A stretch of DNA of 64,000 nt from NCBI GenBank assembly GCA_963965975.1, contig OZ014424.1, forward strand, positions 1,674,001 to 1,738,000, read 5' to 3'. Positions 38,385 to 50,000 of the stretch are shown here, in pieces. The notes beneath the pieces were generated by a model. The model did not search any database, had not been told where the DNA came from, and saw only the letters and a program-made list of their open reading frames with translations. Made by a program: the position numbers and the translations under genes. Position 1 is the stretch's first letter, and each line of letters opens with the position of its first letter. The stretch comes from Xestospongia bergquistia (Eukaryota; Porifera; Demospongiae; Haplosclerida; Petrosiidae).

Positions 38385-39908
38385 TCAGTCTGTGGACTCA
38401 TTGAATAGTACCATTTCCTTCCTGTATTCAACTTCCTGTTCAAAATATCTCTCATAATGTTCCTCAGCTATCAAATGTATATTGACTTCATTCTCTCTCA
38501 CTCGGAACTTGTAACGTTTAGCTAATACCAGGAACACTATCATTATGATAAGAAAAACCACACTCTTAAAAACATAATAGTAGAGATTTTGACAGATTAC
38601 ATCACTATCACATTTAAAAGAATACTTTCCACTGATGTTAATAGCATAACCCAGTGCATATGATGCAAACCATAACCCAATCATAAGACCTCTCATTTCA
38701 AGTGGAGACTGAGCTATTGTAAATTCCAAAGATGTTGGAAAAATTAAAGCTAATGAAAATCCAAACAAAATTTGAGGAACAATAATCGCTTTGTATGAGT
38801 TTGTATCCAAAGGAAAGTGTTCTTTACAAGCTATCATAATAATATAGTAAAGCATAATGAATAAAGAAAGGAACATTCCAAGACCAATTCTCTTAAGCAT
38901 ACTAGGAATATACTTATAGAAACATGGATATATGATCCACTGATAGAGTAGAATATAAATTGAATAAATAAAAAAGTTTAGAGAATCAGTAAGTACAAAC
39001 AAAGAAATGAACTGCATTTTTTTACTTTGTGAATCAGATATCTCCCATCTTATTTCCCACACACAACACAAGCCAACTATACAAATCAATAATGGTGACA
39101 ACCGCAAAAATGTCTTGACATCCTCTATCTGTTCCTCCAAGAAAGGTCCACCATATTTATCCTTACCCAAGTCTAATCTTGAAGGGTAGTCTTTCTCCCA
39201 GTAGGTTAAGGCACTGCGATTTCTAGGATATTTGTTCTTCCTTGCATAGTTAAGTACATTAGCAATCAGTTTGACAGGATTAATATTGTGAGGTGTAGTA
39301 TCTAGCCAGTTTTTGAAGAGAATGTTACTTATTATGACACTACATACAGCTACTCCTGATATAACATAAGACACAATGATAAACTGTTCAATTAAACATT
39401 GGACAATTTGTGCAGCAATATACACTACAGGTACAATCAGTAGGTGCCAATGAATAATAGCACTTAGTTCATCTGCTGAAGATCCCACTGACTGATCAAT
39501 ATTGAATTGGACAATATTAGACCGAACACTAGAATAACCAATTACTTGAAAGATGTAACCAGCACTCAATAGTGCTATAAAAACTGGGAACAAGTCTAAA
39601 GATGTCCTTACAATGATTGCTAAGCCACCAAGTATCCATGATGCAAATAAGAGGTATATACCAGTAATGATAGTCTTATATCTACCTGTCTTTACATCAG
39701 CAAGTAGACCAAAGAGAGGGAATGACAAAAATGTTAAACAATACCCAATATTTAAGAAAATACTATTATGTTTAACATGACTATCAAAGTAGCTTGCAGC
39801 AAAGTTTTGAATCATTACAAAATTAGCATATATTAATGCTTCCCAGAGAATAACTAACATGACACCACGAGAAGTAAGGCATTGGTTCTTTCTCTTAAAA
39901 CTTGACAT
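38385..39908 (-). CDS. POT/SLC15-like peptide transporter, intact, last array copy
   Basis: Uninterrupted 507-residue frame; its start at 39,908 marks the right end of the array. TM1 is VILWEALIYANFVMIQNF (glutamate 23 kept, with the usual arginine at ~35 changed to glutamine). GIYLLF follows the ADVKTGRYKTI loop. The central block contains YWEKDYPSRLDLGKDKYGGPF, a lysine in place of the second glutamate. The cassette is KKMQFISLFVLTDSL. Other changes in this copy are SGVAVCSVIISNILFKNWL and MFLSLFIMLYY. The C-terminal tail is glutamate- and arginine-rich. Confidence 0.85.
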   Translation of the reverse strand: MSSFKRKNQCLTSRGVMLVILWEALIYANFVMIQNFAASYFDSHVKHNSIFLNIGYCLTFLSFPLFGLLADVKTGRYKTIITGIYLLFASWILGGLAIIVRTSLDLFPVFIALLSAGYIFQVIGYSSVRSNIVQFNIDQSVGSSADELSAIIHWHLLIVPVVYIAAQIVQCLIEQFIIVSYVISGVAVCSVIISNILFKNWLDTTPHNINPVKLIANVLNYARKNKYPRNRSALTYWEKDYPSRLDLGKDKYGGPFLEEQIEDVKTFLRLSPLLICIVGLCCVWEIRWEISDSQSKKMQFISLFVLTDSLNFFIYSIYILLYQWIIYPCFYKYIPSMLKRIGLGMFLSLFIMLYYIIMIACKEHFPLDTNSYKAIIVPQILFGFSLALIFPTSLEFTIAQSPLEMRGLMIGLWFASYALGYAINISGKYSFKCDSDVICQNLYYYVFKSVVFLIIMIVFLVLAKRYKFRVRENEVNIHLIAEEHYERYFEQEVEYRKEMVLFNESTD

Positions 39909-41152
39909 CTTTAATACTTTATCTTATGAAGCTGACAAATATAACACAGTCAAGTGTTGTTTTGAAATTGCAAGCTTCTTTTAACAATATACAGTTAGTT
40001 TTATTGCATTACTTATTATAAACAACTGTTTACTCCCAAACTGAAACATAAGTATAAATTATTTAAAACTGTCTATTCAAATAGTAAATATAATCCATTA
40101 CAATGAGTCATAAGACTATTGACAGTTAGCATATCTTGACTATAACTTGATTATTCAGTATACTGAGTATTGGACTCAGTATACATACTAGATTATAGAA
40201 CATAGATTAAAAGAGACAAAAAGTAACCAATTACTTGAATGATATAACCAGAGTCTCAGAATTAAACCACAGCATTGGTCCCTTCCAAAAGGAATGGACT
40301 ATTTCCATACACTTACTTTACTATATACTTACTCAAAATTCGTTGAGATTGTTAACATCATAGCAAAATATAACAGACAGTATATCCTCAAAATACAGTA
40401 CAATAACAAAATGATGAGACTGGAAAACAAGCTATAAAGTCCATTCACAGAATTAGATGCATTGTGTTTTAACAATACTATTAAAGAGTGTAGTATTACT
40501 TTTGGTAGATATAAATACAAACTGTTAGTTTGATCGAAATCATTACTTAAATTTCAATTTCTACTCATACAAATGTTACTTTTAAAGTTGATTATTTGAT
40601 GACAATATAAAACAAATGTACTTGTCAATTACAACATGATACTGAATTTGAAGCAAAGTTTCACACACATCCCAGTCAGACAAACTGATACAAACATTGT
40701 TATACATAATAACTAAATCTCAGTGATTCCAACTTTATAATGTGTAATATCATATTTGTGTACAATGTATAATTATATGTTTCAAGAATTAAATGTGATT
40801 CACTGTACACACTTCTATAGATCTTTATTAACATAGAGTTTATTACATTCTATATATTGTATACACTTCTATAGATCATTTACTAACATAGATTTAATTC
40901 AATTACATACAGCAATTGAATATCTTGGAAATCATAATTTTAGTTTGAAATTGTATCATCATATGTCCATAATGTAAACAAATGCTTTAATAGAATAAAG
41001 GCTCCCAAAAATTATTGTAAATATGCATATAATAGTATATTATACACACAATCAAAACAAAAAATTACTTTTTATTCACAAAGTATATCATATCTTGAGT
41101 TGCATTTTACCAACACACACTAGGTAGCTGTGACAAAATCAAAACGATAGCA
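39909..41152. other. Array right boundary, no gene seen
   Basis: Up to about 40,510 this matches the 5' flank at 30,898-31,500, including a 28-base relic of transporter coding sequence at 40,224-40,251. Beyond that the array blocks stop and unique AT-rich sequence leads to the receptor gene start. No convincing gene. Confidence 0.55.
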
Positions 41153-44100
41153 ATGTACTGCTTGCTATTGTTACTATTGTTACAACAAGGACATGGAGGA
41201 CATGGAACTATACCAAATAGCAGACCTAGTAAAGGTTAGTATGCTAATATCAATATGCATGCATACTGCTATTATCTTTGACAAATTTGTGAGCAGGTGT
41301 CCAACTGTATATGGCCTATGAGTCAAAAATCATATCAAACTATTCAATGATAAATGGCAGTCAATTCTACGATTTTGATAAAAATGTCGATGGTATTAAT
41401 GATGCCTTGTGGTGCCAGAGTGCTAGTAATGGCTCTGACATTGGATGGTGGTTTTATCCTAATGGTGCTCAAGTGCTTCCAGGAAACTTTGGTGATAACT
41501 CTGCACCAAAACCTGTGTTTTCTAATAGATCAGTTGGTCAGATAGCACTAGCTAGAAAAGATGGACTATCTAAGAATGAGGGATTATATATTTGCCTTAT
41601 TCCTGATGAGAATGGGGTAAACCAGACATTAGTGGTTGGTGCATATACTGATTCAAACTATGGAAGTAATGGTTAGTAAAATGAACAATCTCACAATTTT
41701 GATTATTTAACACTGTAGATGGTCCTGATGCAGATTTCTCAATGAAGTTCACATTAATTTCTGCAAGAGATTCTGATCCTCCTGTATTTGCTCTTACCTT
41801 TAATGTTACTGATGGACCTCCTACTGATGTCACTTGCATGATTGACCTCAATTCAATTAATTGTGATCTCTTTCGTTCAGTGTTAAATGGATCAGGATCT
41901 GTTACACAGGTGACAGTAACATTAAAGACAAGACAAGCTGGTACCTATCAATGTACTGTTTCTAATGCCAGAGTTGATGCTGGTACCATTGGTAGTGTAA
42001 CTGCTATGAATAGCACTTCAACACTGTTTATACAAGGTTAACTTAGGAGTTGTGAATGTGTTGTAATTTTTTCAATTTTTTTCCAGTTACAAATGCTTCT
42101 AAAAACCTGTCTGCCACAAGATTAAACACAGGTCTTACTCATGTAAAACTTTCTTGGTCAAGCATATCAGAAGACAATGGATTTGAAATATTCTATCATC
42201 TTTATGATACTCAAACTATTAAGAGTGCAGGAACTACTACTAATGACCAATTTAATATAACATCTGGGTTATTTTTTAATCAAACCTACAAGTTCTTTAT
42301 AGTAGCATATGGCAATGGTGATATTGTGACACTACCTAGTGAAAGAAGCAACACTACAATGCTATCATTGAGTAAGTGCTCCATTATTGTCATATAAATT
42401 TCTAAAATCTATAATTTTCAGCTAATCCCTCTGTTCATAACTTCACAGCTATCCCAACAAATTTTGGCATAGAATTATTGTGGATTCCACCATCTTTTTC
42501 TCCACCCATTTATGAAGTTTCATATCAATGTCATACACAGTGTGAAGGAACAACACTTCCTCTCTCAAACATAACATCAAATCCATATTACAACTTAACA
42601 AATATTAATCCTGGTAGTTACTGCAACATTACTATATATGGTCTGTATGGTAATGACAGTGTAAACCTTACTTCTAAAAATATGAATACTCCTTCAATTG
42701 GTAAATTACTATATCATAATAACTCTATACATATTCAATTATATTATTTTATTACAGCACCTACCTCATCTGTCAGTAATGTTACATTGTCATCGATAGA
42801 GGCAAGATCAATGAGAGTATCGTGGCATGATGTCTCTTGCTCAGGACAGAATGGGCCCATCACTGGTTACTTGCTCCAATACAAAAACTCAACATATAGT
42901 GAGACTGTTAACATCACTGGAGAAGAAAACAGAGAGTTTATACTTACACAACTCACACCTTATACTAACTATACAGTAACAGTAATAGCATACAATGATG
43001 GTGGGATTGGACCAGCAAGTAATGAAGTAATGCAGCAGACAATTGAATCAGGTACATTTCAGTTAGAAATGACTCTTTAATTTATGAAAATAAACAGAGC
43101 CTGGGATAGTAACTGGTCTTATGCCAAATTGTACAAGTGTATCTACTATTGCTATCACATGGAGAGAACCCACAGAACCCAATGGCATCATTACAACATA
43201 TGAGATATACTACAAAACATCTAATGGCCTTCCAAAATATATAAATACTAACAAAACCCAGTACATCATAGAGGACTTATTGTCTCATACTAACTATACC
43301 ATTGGAGTGAGAGCATATACTATAACAGGCCCAGGAGAATGGAGCAATATATCTACTACTACCAGTAACATACGTAAGAACCAATCTTTAATAACCACAT
43401 TTAAATTATGTCTTTTGATAGCAACTGTATCTTACTTCTTTGTTGCCAAGTTGAATGATACTGCAGTACAAGTTATATGGCAACCCATTAATATTTCAGG
43501 CACAAATCATTCCTACATTCTCTATTATTCAAATCAAAATGGTACATGCTGGAGTTCTTTTTCAGCATCTACTAGCAACATTGTCATTAATGGACTAGAT
43601 CCTGTTTTAAAGTATAAGTTTAGAATAGCAATGACTATATTACTCTGTGGAATGGAGTATGAAGGAGAAAGAGTAGATGCTACTTTAATAGGTACATTTG
43701 TCAATAATGCATTACTTGTTATTCAATATTAATACTGAAAATTGTTTAGGACAAATGTCACAACCAGAAATTATAAGTGTTTGTTCAGAGCAAGTACCAC
43801 AAACAACAATTAGCCAAACCTCATCAGCATTGTCAATTGATGATATATTAATGTTTGCACTAGCTGGTACATTGGGTATAAGTCTTATTATTATAGCAGT
43901 ATTAATACTGGTCATATGTGTCTTGGTAAAGAAGAAGAAATCAAAGTATGTCAATCAAAACTACTTTGTCTTGTTTTGTGAATTTAAAATTACTATGATA
44001 TTTTTGGTTATTCTATTTATGTAGCAATAATATTTCACATCGTTTTCCTGCTGAAGAATTCAATTTAAAACTACCTGAAGATACTAGCAATAAACAGGAA

Positions 44101-44196
44101 GTATATTATGTGTCTATTCCTGATATCAAACCCAAAATAGAAAATGAGCGCTTTTATGACATTATTGACGAACAAGAATATACTACCATGCAATAA
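41153..44196 (+). CDS. Ig/fibronectin-III cell-surface receptor, ten exons
   Basis: I join exons 41153-41234, 41297-41671, 41719-42036, 42087-42371, 42422-42700, 42758-43051, 43098-43373, 43422-43691, 43750-43945 and 44025-44196. All junctions are GT-AG and the sum is 848 codons plus stop. Exon 1 encodes a leucine-rich signal peptide (MYCLLLLLLL). Exon 2 is an unrecognised N-glycosylated domain. Exon 3 is Ig-like (TYQCTVSN). Exons 4-8 each encode one FN3-like domain, for example NYTVTVIAYNDGG and NYTIGVRAYT. One helix (about 759-787) is followed by KKKKSK and a ~60-residue tail with Y819/Y820, Y836 and Y844 (YTTM at the end). All introns up to exon 9 are phase 1, as in shuffled extracellular modules. 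The likely role is adhesion or signalling; the ligand is unknown. It does not match a named family that I recognise. Confidence 0.82.
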
Positions 44197-45054
44197 CTTG
44201 AGTGTTACTATTAATAGATTAGTTAGTATTATAAATAGAACTGTTAATGACTTAGTGACTGAGTGCTACTATTAATAGATTACTTCATAGATGATGTATA
44301 TGTTCTATTATAAATACAACAATTGATTGAGTATTACTATAAATAGATTGTAATTTATATATTATATATTCTATAAACAAAGTGTCTATGGTAGCCATTA
44401 ATGAAAGGCTATATATTAATGCAAAACAATATAGTTAGGTTCTGAAGTTCAGGGTTAGAGTCGGAAGATTAGTATTAAATTCAACTTATTAGAGTAAGGT
44501 ATTCTAAGCTGACCCAGACTACCTAGACAGTGTCAGCTCAATAAAAATGCAGCTGAAAAGTAGGACACTAACACCATGGATTTTGGGGGATCTCCCAAAA
44601 AAGGTTGACCTAGTTGAAATCCAATATGTGTCTCAGTGTTTAAGATTAAAAATAATCAAGATATCAAGTGATTGGTAAGTATTAATGCACTGTTCAGCAG
44701 ATAGTTTATTCTGTTCAAACAAAGGTAATGTCAGTATTCCACAACTTACTGAGTTCCCAGGCAGTATGTATCTTGAATGAATTCTCCAGATAAATAAACA
44801 GAAGAAAACATGAACATTTAAAGTAAATATAATGTTGATTGTTACTATTAATATATTATTAGTATACGGAGGTTTACGTACTCTATAAATACAACTATTT
44901 TGTGATGACGTATTATACTATTGCATCAAAGGTCTGTAAAACACATGGTTATAAATTAAGTGCTTTAAAACAGTTGATATCAGCGTAATTCTGATTGATT
45001 AGTGAGCAATAAGAGAGACAACAGACAGATCTATCAAGATACAACAAGAACAAG
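44197..45054. other. Intergenic, no gene seen
   Basis: No open frame of note. It contains the receptor 3' region with a polyadenylation signal at 44,540-44,545 and the EIF6 upstream region. Confidence 0.5.
44540..44545 (+). promoter_or_regulatory. Possible polyadenylation signal of the receptor gene
   Basis: AATAAA lies 344 bases after the receptor stop codon. No nearer canonical hexamer was noticed. Confidence 0.4.
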
Positions 45055-46846
45055 ATGGCTGTGAGAGTCCAATTTGAAGGAAACAATGAAGTTGGAGTAT
45101 TTTCCACGTTAACTAATACTTATTGTTTAGTAGCCATTGGTGGCTCTCAAAACTTTTACAGGTAAGATAAGAGATATTTATGCTCGTACATTTAGTATTA
45201 ATTGATAGTGTTTTTGAAGGAGAATTAGCAGAAGCAATACCTGTTGTTCATGCATCCATTGCAGGATGTCGAATTGTTGGACGTCTTTGTGTTGGTAAGA
45301 TCACTAGATATCTCTACTATAGGACATGTATAGATGGTATAATTACCTTATATATTATTATATGACGTGTATAGTTATCTCATGATGTGTCTATTTAACT
45401 GAAGAATGGGAGTAAATAACTATTGGTTTCATTAATGAAGCAAATTTATCAATGAAGCTAGAATGACAAATAAAAGATGTACAATAATAACAATTACATA
45501 TTGAACTTAATAACAATAGTAGACCTTTCACATACTAGCTGTGTTAATCTAATTTAAGTTAATTTAGATTATTTATTTAACTCTTTATTATTTAGGTAAT
45601 CGTCATGGTCTACTTGTTCCTAATACAACAACAGATCAGGTATACTATACCAATATTAACCCTTTATAGTAATTGATTATATTGTATTATATTGTCTTTA
45701 GGAATTACAACATTTACGTAATGCTCTACCTAATGAAGTCAAGATACAAAGAGTAGAAGAGAGATTATCTGCTTTGGGTAATGTAATATCATGTAATGAT
45801 TATGTGGCTTTAGTACATCCTGATCTTGATAGAGTAAGTAATGGATAGATGGATGGATGGACTGATAAATGGACATTAGTTTAGTTGATAGATATCATAC
45901 GAGATCACTTATCCTCTTTTTTTTATAGGAGACAGAGGAAATATTGGCAGATACTCTTAAAGTGGAGGTGTTCCGTCAGACTGTAGCAGGCAATGTGTTA
46001 GTAGGAACATACTGTAGCTTTAGCAATAGAGGAGGACTGGTGTGTACCATTAACGCATCAATAAATATGTACATGTACCGCTAACCACTATATATACATG
46101 TACATATACCCACTATATGTATATGTACATTAAGCACTATGTATATATATACATGTACATATACCACTAACCACTACATATTACATGTACATATACCATT
46201 ATATGTACATGTACTAGTTATATTGGTCCCATGCTATGCTGTGTAATTAGGTTCATCCAAAGACCAAGATTCAAGATCAGGATGAGTTATCATCACTTCT
46301 TCAAGTCCCACTAGTGGTAAGTATACCTCTAGTATTAGTAAATTATAAAAGCTGTGACCACACCCCAAACTCCACCTATTCTAATTAATACATACTATTT
46401 GAATTGTTTATATTTACAAAAAGTAGCATTTGTTTTATGCATCATCAATGTTGTCATAGTACTTCCTATGTACTGTACTAATTTATCTCTATCTTTCTAT
46501 ATAGGCTGGTACTATAAATCGTGGCAGTGATGTTATAGGTGCTGGTATGGTAGTTAATGATTGGAGTGCATTTTGTGGTCTAGATACTACAAGTACTGAA
46601 CTATCAGTAATAGAAAGTGTCTTTAAACTTGGTGACCAACAGCCGTCAGCCATTGTCTCCGACATGAGAGAATCTTTAGTTGATACGTGAGTAGTACCAG
46701 TATATGGTAGTTAATACTATAACTAGTATATGTAAATTATATTGAATAGCACTTGTTCCCTCTGTAAGGGAACACAGTCCCTGCAAAAAGATATGGCTAT
46801 TATGATATTGTCATAACTGGTTGTTTTATTTTATAGGGTAGCTTAG
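45055..46846 (+). CDS. EIF6: Eukaryotic translation initiation factor 6
   Basis: Exons 45055-45161, 45209-45294, 45596-45639, 45702-45833, 45929-46039, 46251-46316, 46505-46686 and 46837-46846 join with GT-AG borders and consistent phase into 245 residues, the usual length of animal eIF6. The protein reads [16 protein letters not shown] at the start and contains [89 protein letters not shown] and [19 protein letters not shown], all highly conserved in the family. eIF6 binds the 60S ribosomal subunit, acts in its biogenesis and prevents premature joining to 40S. The last exon carries only two and a bit codons, so the end could differ by a residue or two if another acceptor is used. It is convergent with PYROXD1, with 239 bases between stops. 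Confidence 0.97.
46051..46225. repeat. Degenerate tandem repeat in an EIF6 intron
   Basis: Units built on 'catgtacatatacca' and 'ctaaccactata' repeat about five times with variation between exons 5 and 6. Confidence 0.6.
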
Positions 46847-46976
46847 CAGTGATGTATCATTATCATTAACAATCAAGTGTTTTCTCTCTTCTTTCCGTCT
46901 GTACTTACCAGATGTTCACATCTATTTAATTTTCTCAGACATTCTGATCAATTTTTGTTGGATTTCTTTGTTCTAA

Positions 46977-46982
46977 AATAAA
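46977..46982 (+). promoter_or_regulatory. Likely EIF6 polyadenylation signal
   Basis: AATAAA lies 131 bases after the EIF6 stop codon, and about 100 bases before the opposing PYROXD1 stop. Confidence 0.55.
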
Positions 46983-47085
46983 TTATTTATATTGTACAAA
47001 ATGGTTAGTCTTTGGTAAAAAAATGTTTCCATAAATTTTTAAATGTTAATATTTTTCTATGAAGTTTGATTTTCATAGACTGTAT

Positions 47086-50000
47086 TCAGTCAAAGTAATC
47101 TTCAATATCAATATCAGGATCTAACAAGGACTCACCATATCTAGTAAGATCCATTTGATTTAGAATAAGATTCTCAAATGTTTCCTACAAAACATTATGA
47201 CAATCTCTAAACAGTAGAATCTCTCAATACAGTTAATAACAATGTCTTAAGTCTTTATAATGTAGTTAGTTAGTGAAGAGTTTATAGCCAAGCATGTATA
47301 TTAAAGTATGACCAGTTATATTGTCATAGATTATTACAAATTCTAAAAATTATAGGGAGTGGTCAATATAAAAATGGAGGACTGTCATAGTGTTACTATT
47401 AATAGCATCACACCTATCCATCTATTTTTAGATTTTAGAATAGTAATGATGTAATCTTACAGGTTAGTATGCCAAAAAGTAGCACACACACATGCACATA
47501 TACACAATTTCATAATTAACATAATAATGATCATTACCTCAAGGTCTGTGTCCCCAATAAGGATAGCTCCTATCATTCTACCATGTTGTAAAATCACCTT
47601 GACATATTCAACACCTAGAGCATTATAGAAAATAAATACATATTACGTCTACAAATAAATAAAACACATATATCATATAGTAAATGTAGTTGACTTAACA
47701 CAAATCACAATATTTACTCAAATGACTACCATTAGGAACAAAACATTCTTCTCACTTAACAATAACATACTATATTACATTTAGAGTAACATTTATGCAT
47801 GTACATGTACTAACAATGTGAGGATATGTACCTTTTGTAACTCTTAATAATAGTTCATAGTCTTGTCCTAGTCCTTGAGCATTGTAACGTCCTAACAGTA
47901 CTACCTACATGTACATGTATTATGTAATTATGTGAGGGGGTGTTGTACCTTGTAACCAAAGAACTTTGTCACATGAGCAAATAACTCAAAACAGAAATCT
48001 AAAGTCACAGATTCTCCAGCTGTGAGAGGAGGGAACAAGTCATGGACACCATTTGATAGAAACTCATTCTAACATACCTGTGTGTCCAGTCATACATTTA
48101 GCAGCAAATGCTCCCATTTGTCTTGCTTGACTCCACAATCTCATCTTTAATAGATGGATTATTAAAAGATATGTTATAGAAATGGAATTACTTGGAACCA
48201 TGTTCTTGAAACATCAGGCCAGTTAACTGAACAGATATCACCAGCAGCATATATATTAGGAACATTAGTTTTCATCTCTGTGTCTACTATAACACCACCA
48301 TCTTCATCAGAGAAATAGAGCTAAGAGAGAAGGAGGGAGAGAGAGAGAACAGTGAACACACGCACACACGATGTACTCACTTTATCTTTAATATCCATAA
48401 GAGGTGTAGTATTAGGTATTACACCAGTAGCTGATACTATAAAATCACATCCATACACTTTACCATTAGTCAGTTTAACATAGAGAGGCCATGTATGTCT
48501 CTCCATTGAAATATCAGTAATACTACCAGCACTTGGAGTAGCAATGGTGCTTGTTTCAATAGAAGGGTTTATTAAGGTAGTACTCACAGAGGTGGTGCTT
48601 CTTTCAATAGAAGGGTTTATTGAGGCAGTACTCATAGAGGTGGTGCTTGTTTCTATTGAGGGGTTTGTTGAGATAAAGGTGGTACTTGTTTCAGTAGGAG
48701 AGTTTATTGAGGTAGTGGTATTTTCTGGTGGTTTCAGTTCAGTTTCTGTTAATCCTTGAGAAGACATCTCCTCAGGTGTTAATAATATATCAATCTCACA
48801 GTTATATTCTACATGTACATGTCTATAATACTAGAAATGAAATATTCTAATTAAATATTATCTCTCATAAATCTATTCATCTAATGTATCTATCTATCCA
48901 TCTGTTTATCTTCCCATTCATCCATCTATCCATTCATACCATATCATCGTCATTCCCTCTAATAGCTAGACCTGAACTCCAGTCAGGTCCCAGTGCACTA
49001 CCAAGGGGTCCTGTAATATCACTAGTGACCAGACCCATATCTTCTTCAGACCCAGACCCTATAAACCATTCAATAAATTAATTAAAGTAATAATTTCTCA
49101 ATACTTATAGGGTCTAACATATATCTCATTCTCTTCATAGGTTTAGTTTTTATCATTTCATCATCTCCACCTTCTCCCTCTCCCTCACAAAATGGTGCCG
49201 TGTGATGTGGAGTGGTGAGGTGAGGAAGAAAAAACTTAGAAGCTCCTTCATCAAAGAAGGTATTACCAATACTGGAGTCTTTAATAGCCCAAATTACCTC
49301 ACATCCACATAACTCATATCTATAGTGATATAGAAAAAGTTATAATGTTTAATGTTACATGTATAAGTAAACCAAGTATATAAAGAGTCTTAAAGAAAGA
49401 TTACCTGATATACATGTACACATATATTATTATAACAGTAATTGTTGTTGTATTGTCATGAGATATGCTTATGTGTATTGCATTAATAGAGTTTATCTTG
49501 ATATCATTTGGGTACAAATTAATTGTTCTAATTAAAGGGGCGTCCTTAATGTTTACAATTTAATCAACGAAGGAGGGACATTAAAATGATCTACATGTAC
49601 TGCAACAATGAAGCTTATTAACATCAAATTAATTGTCATAATTAAAGGGGCAGGGGCATTTTTACTCTTTAGAAATAGAAAAGACATTAAATGAAGTTTG
49701 CCCATTGATAACGAGGCAAGCTCCACAAAATAGTAATTACTTACATTTTAATTAAAAGACTTACACAAGCTCAGTGGCAATTCCTCCATTACCAATTACA
49801 ATAACACGACGAGCTGATTGGATTTTATATTGAAGTGTCTATATAAAATAGTATCATTATACACTATAATATTAGGGGTTACCTCTCCTTACTTTAACAC
49901 TTTCTGTGTCTCGTATACCTATCACATAGGGACAGTCCCTGGTAATTAACTAGGATAAGAGATAATGAGCAATAAAAAAGTCCCTTCATATCAAATCCTT

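Noticed and set aside
46754..46774. Inverted repeat TGTTCCC/GGGAACA in the last EIF6 intron
   Set aside because: Seven-base arms in intronic sequence, with no supporting context. Likely chance.
48544..48759. Plus-strand frame with repeated VSIEGFIEVVL
   Set aside because: Antisense shadow of the Thr/Ser-rich repeat in PYROXD1.
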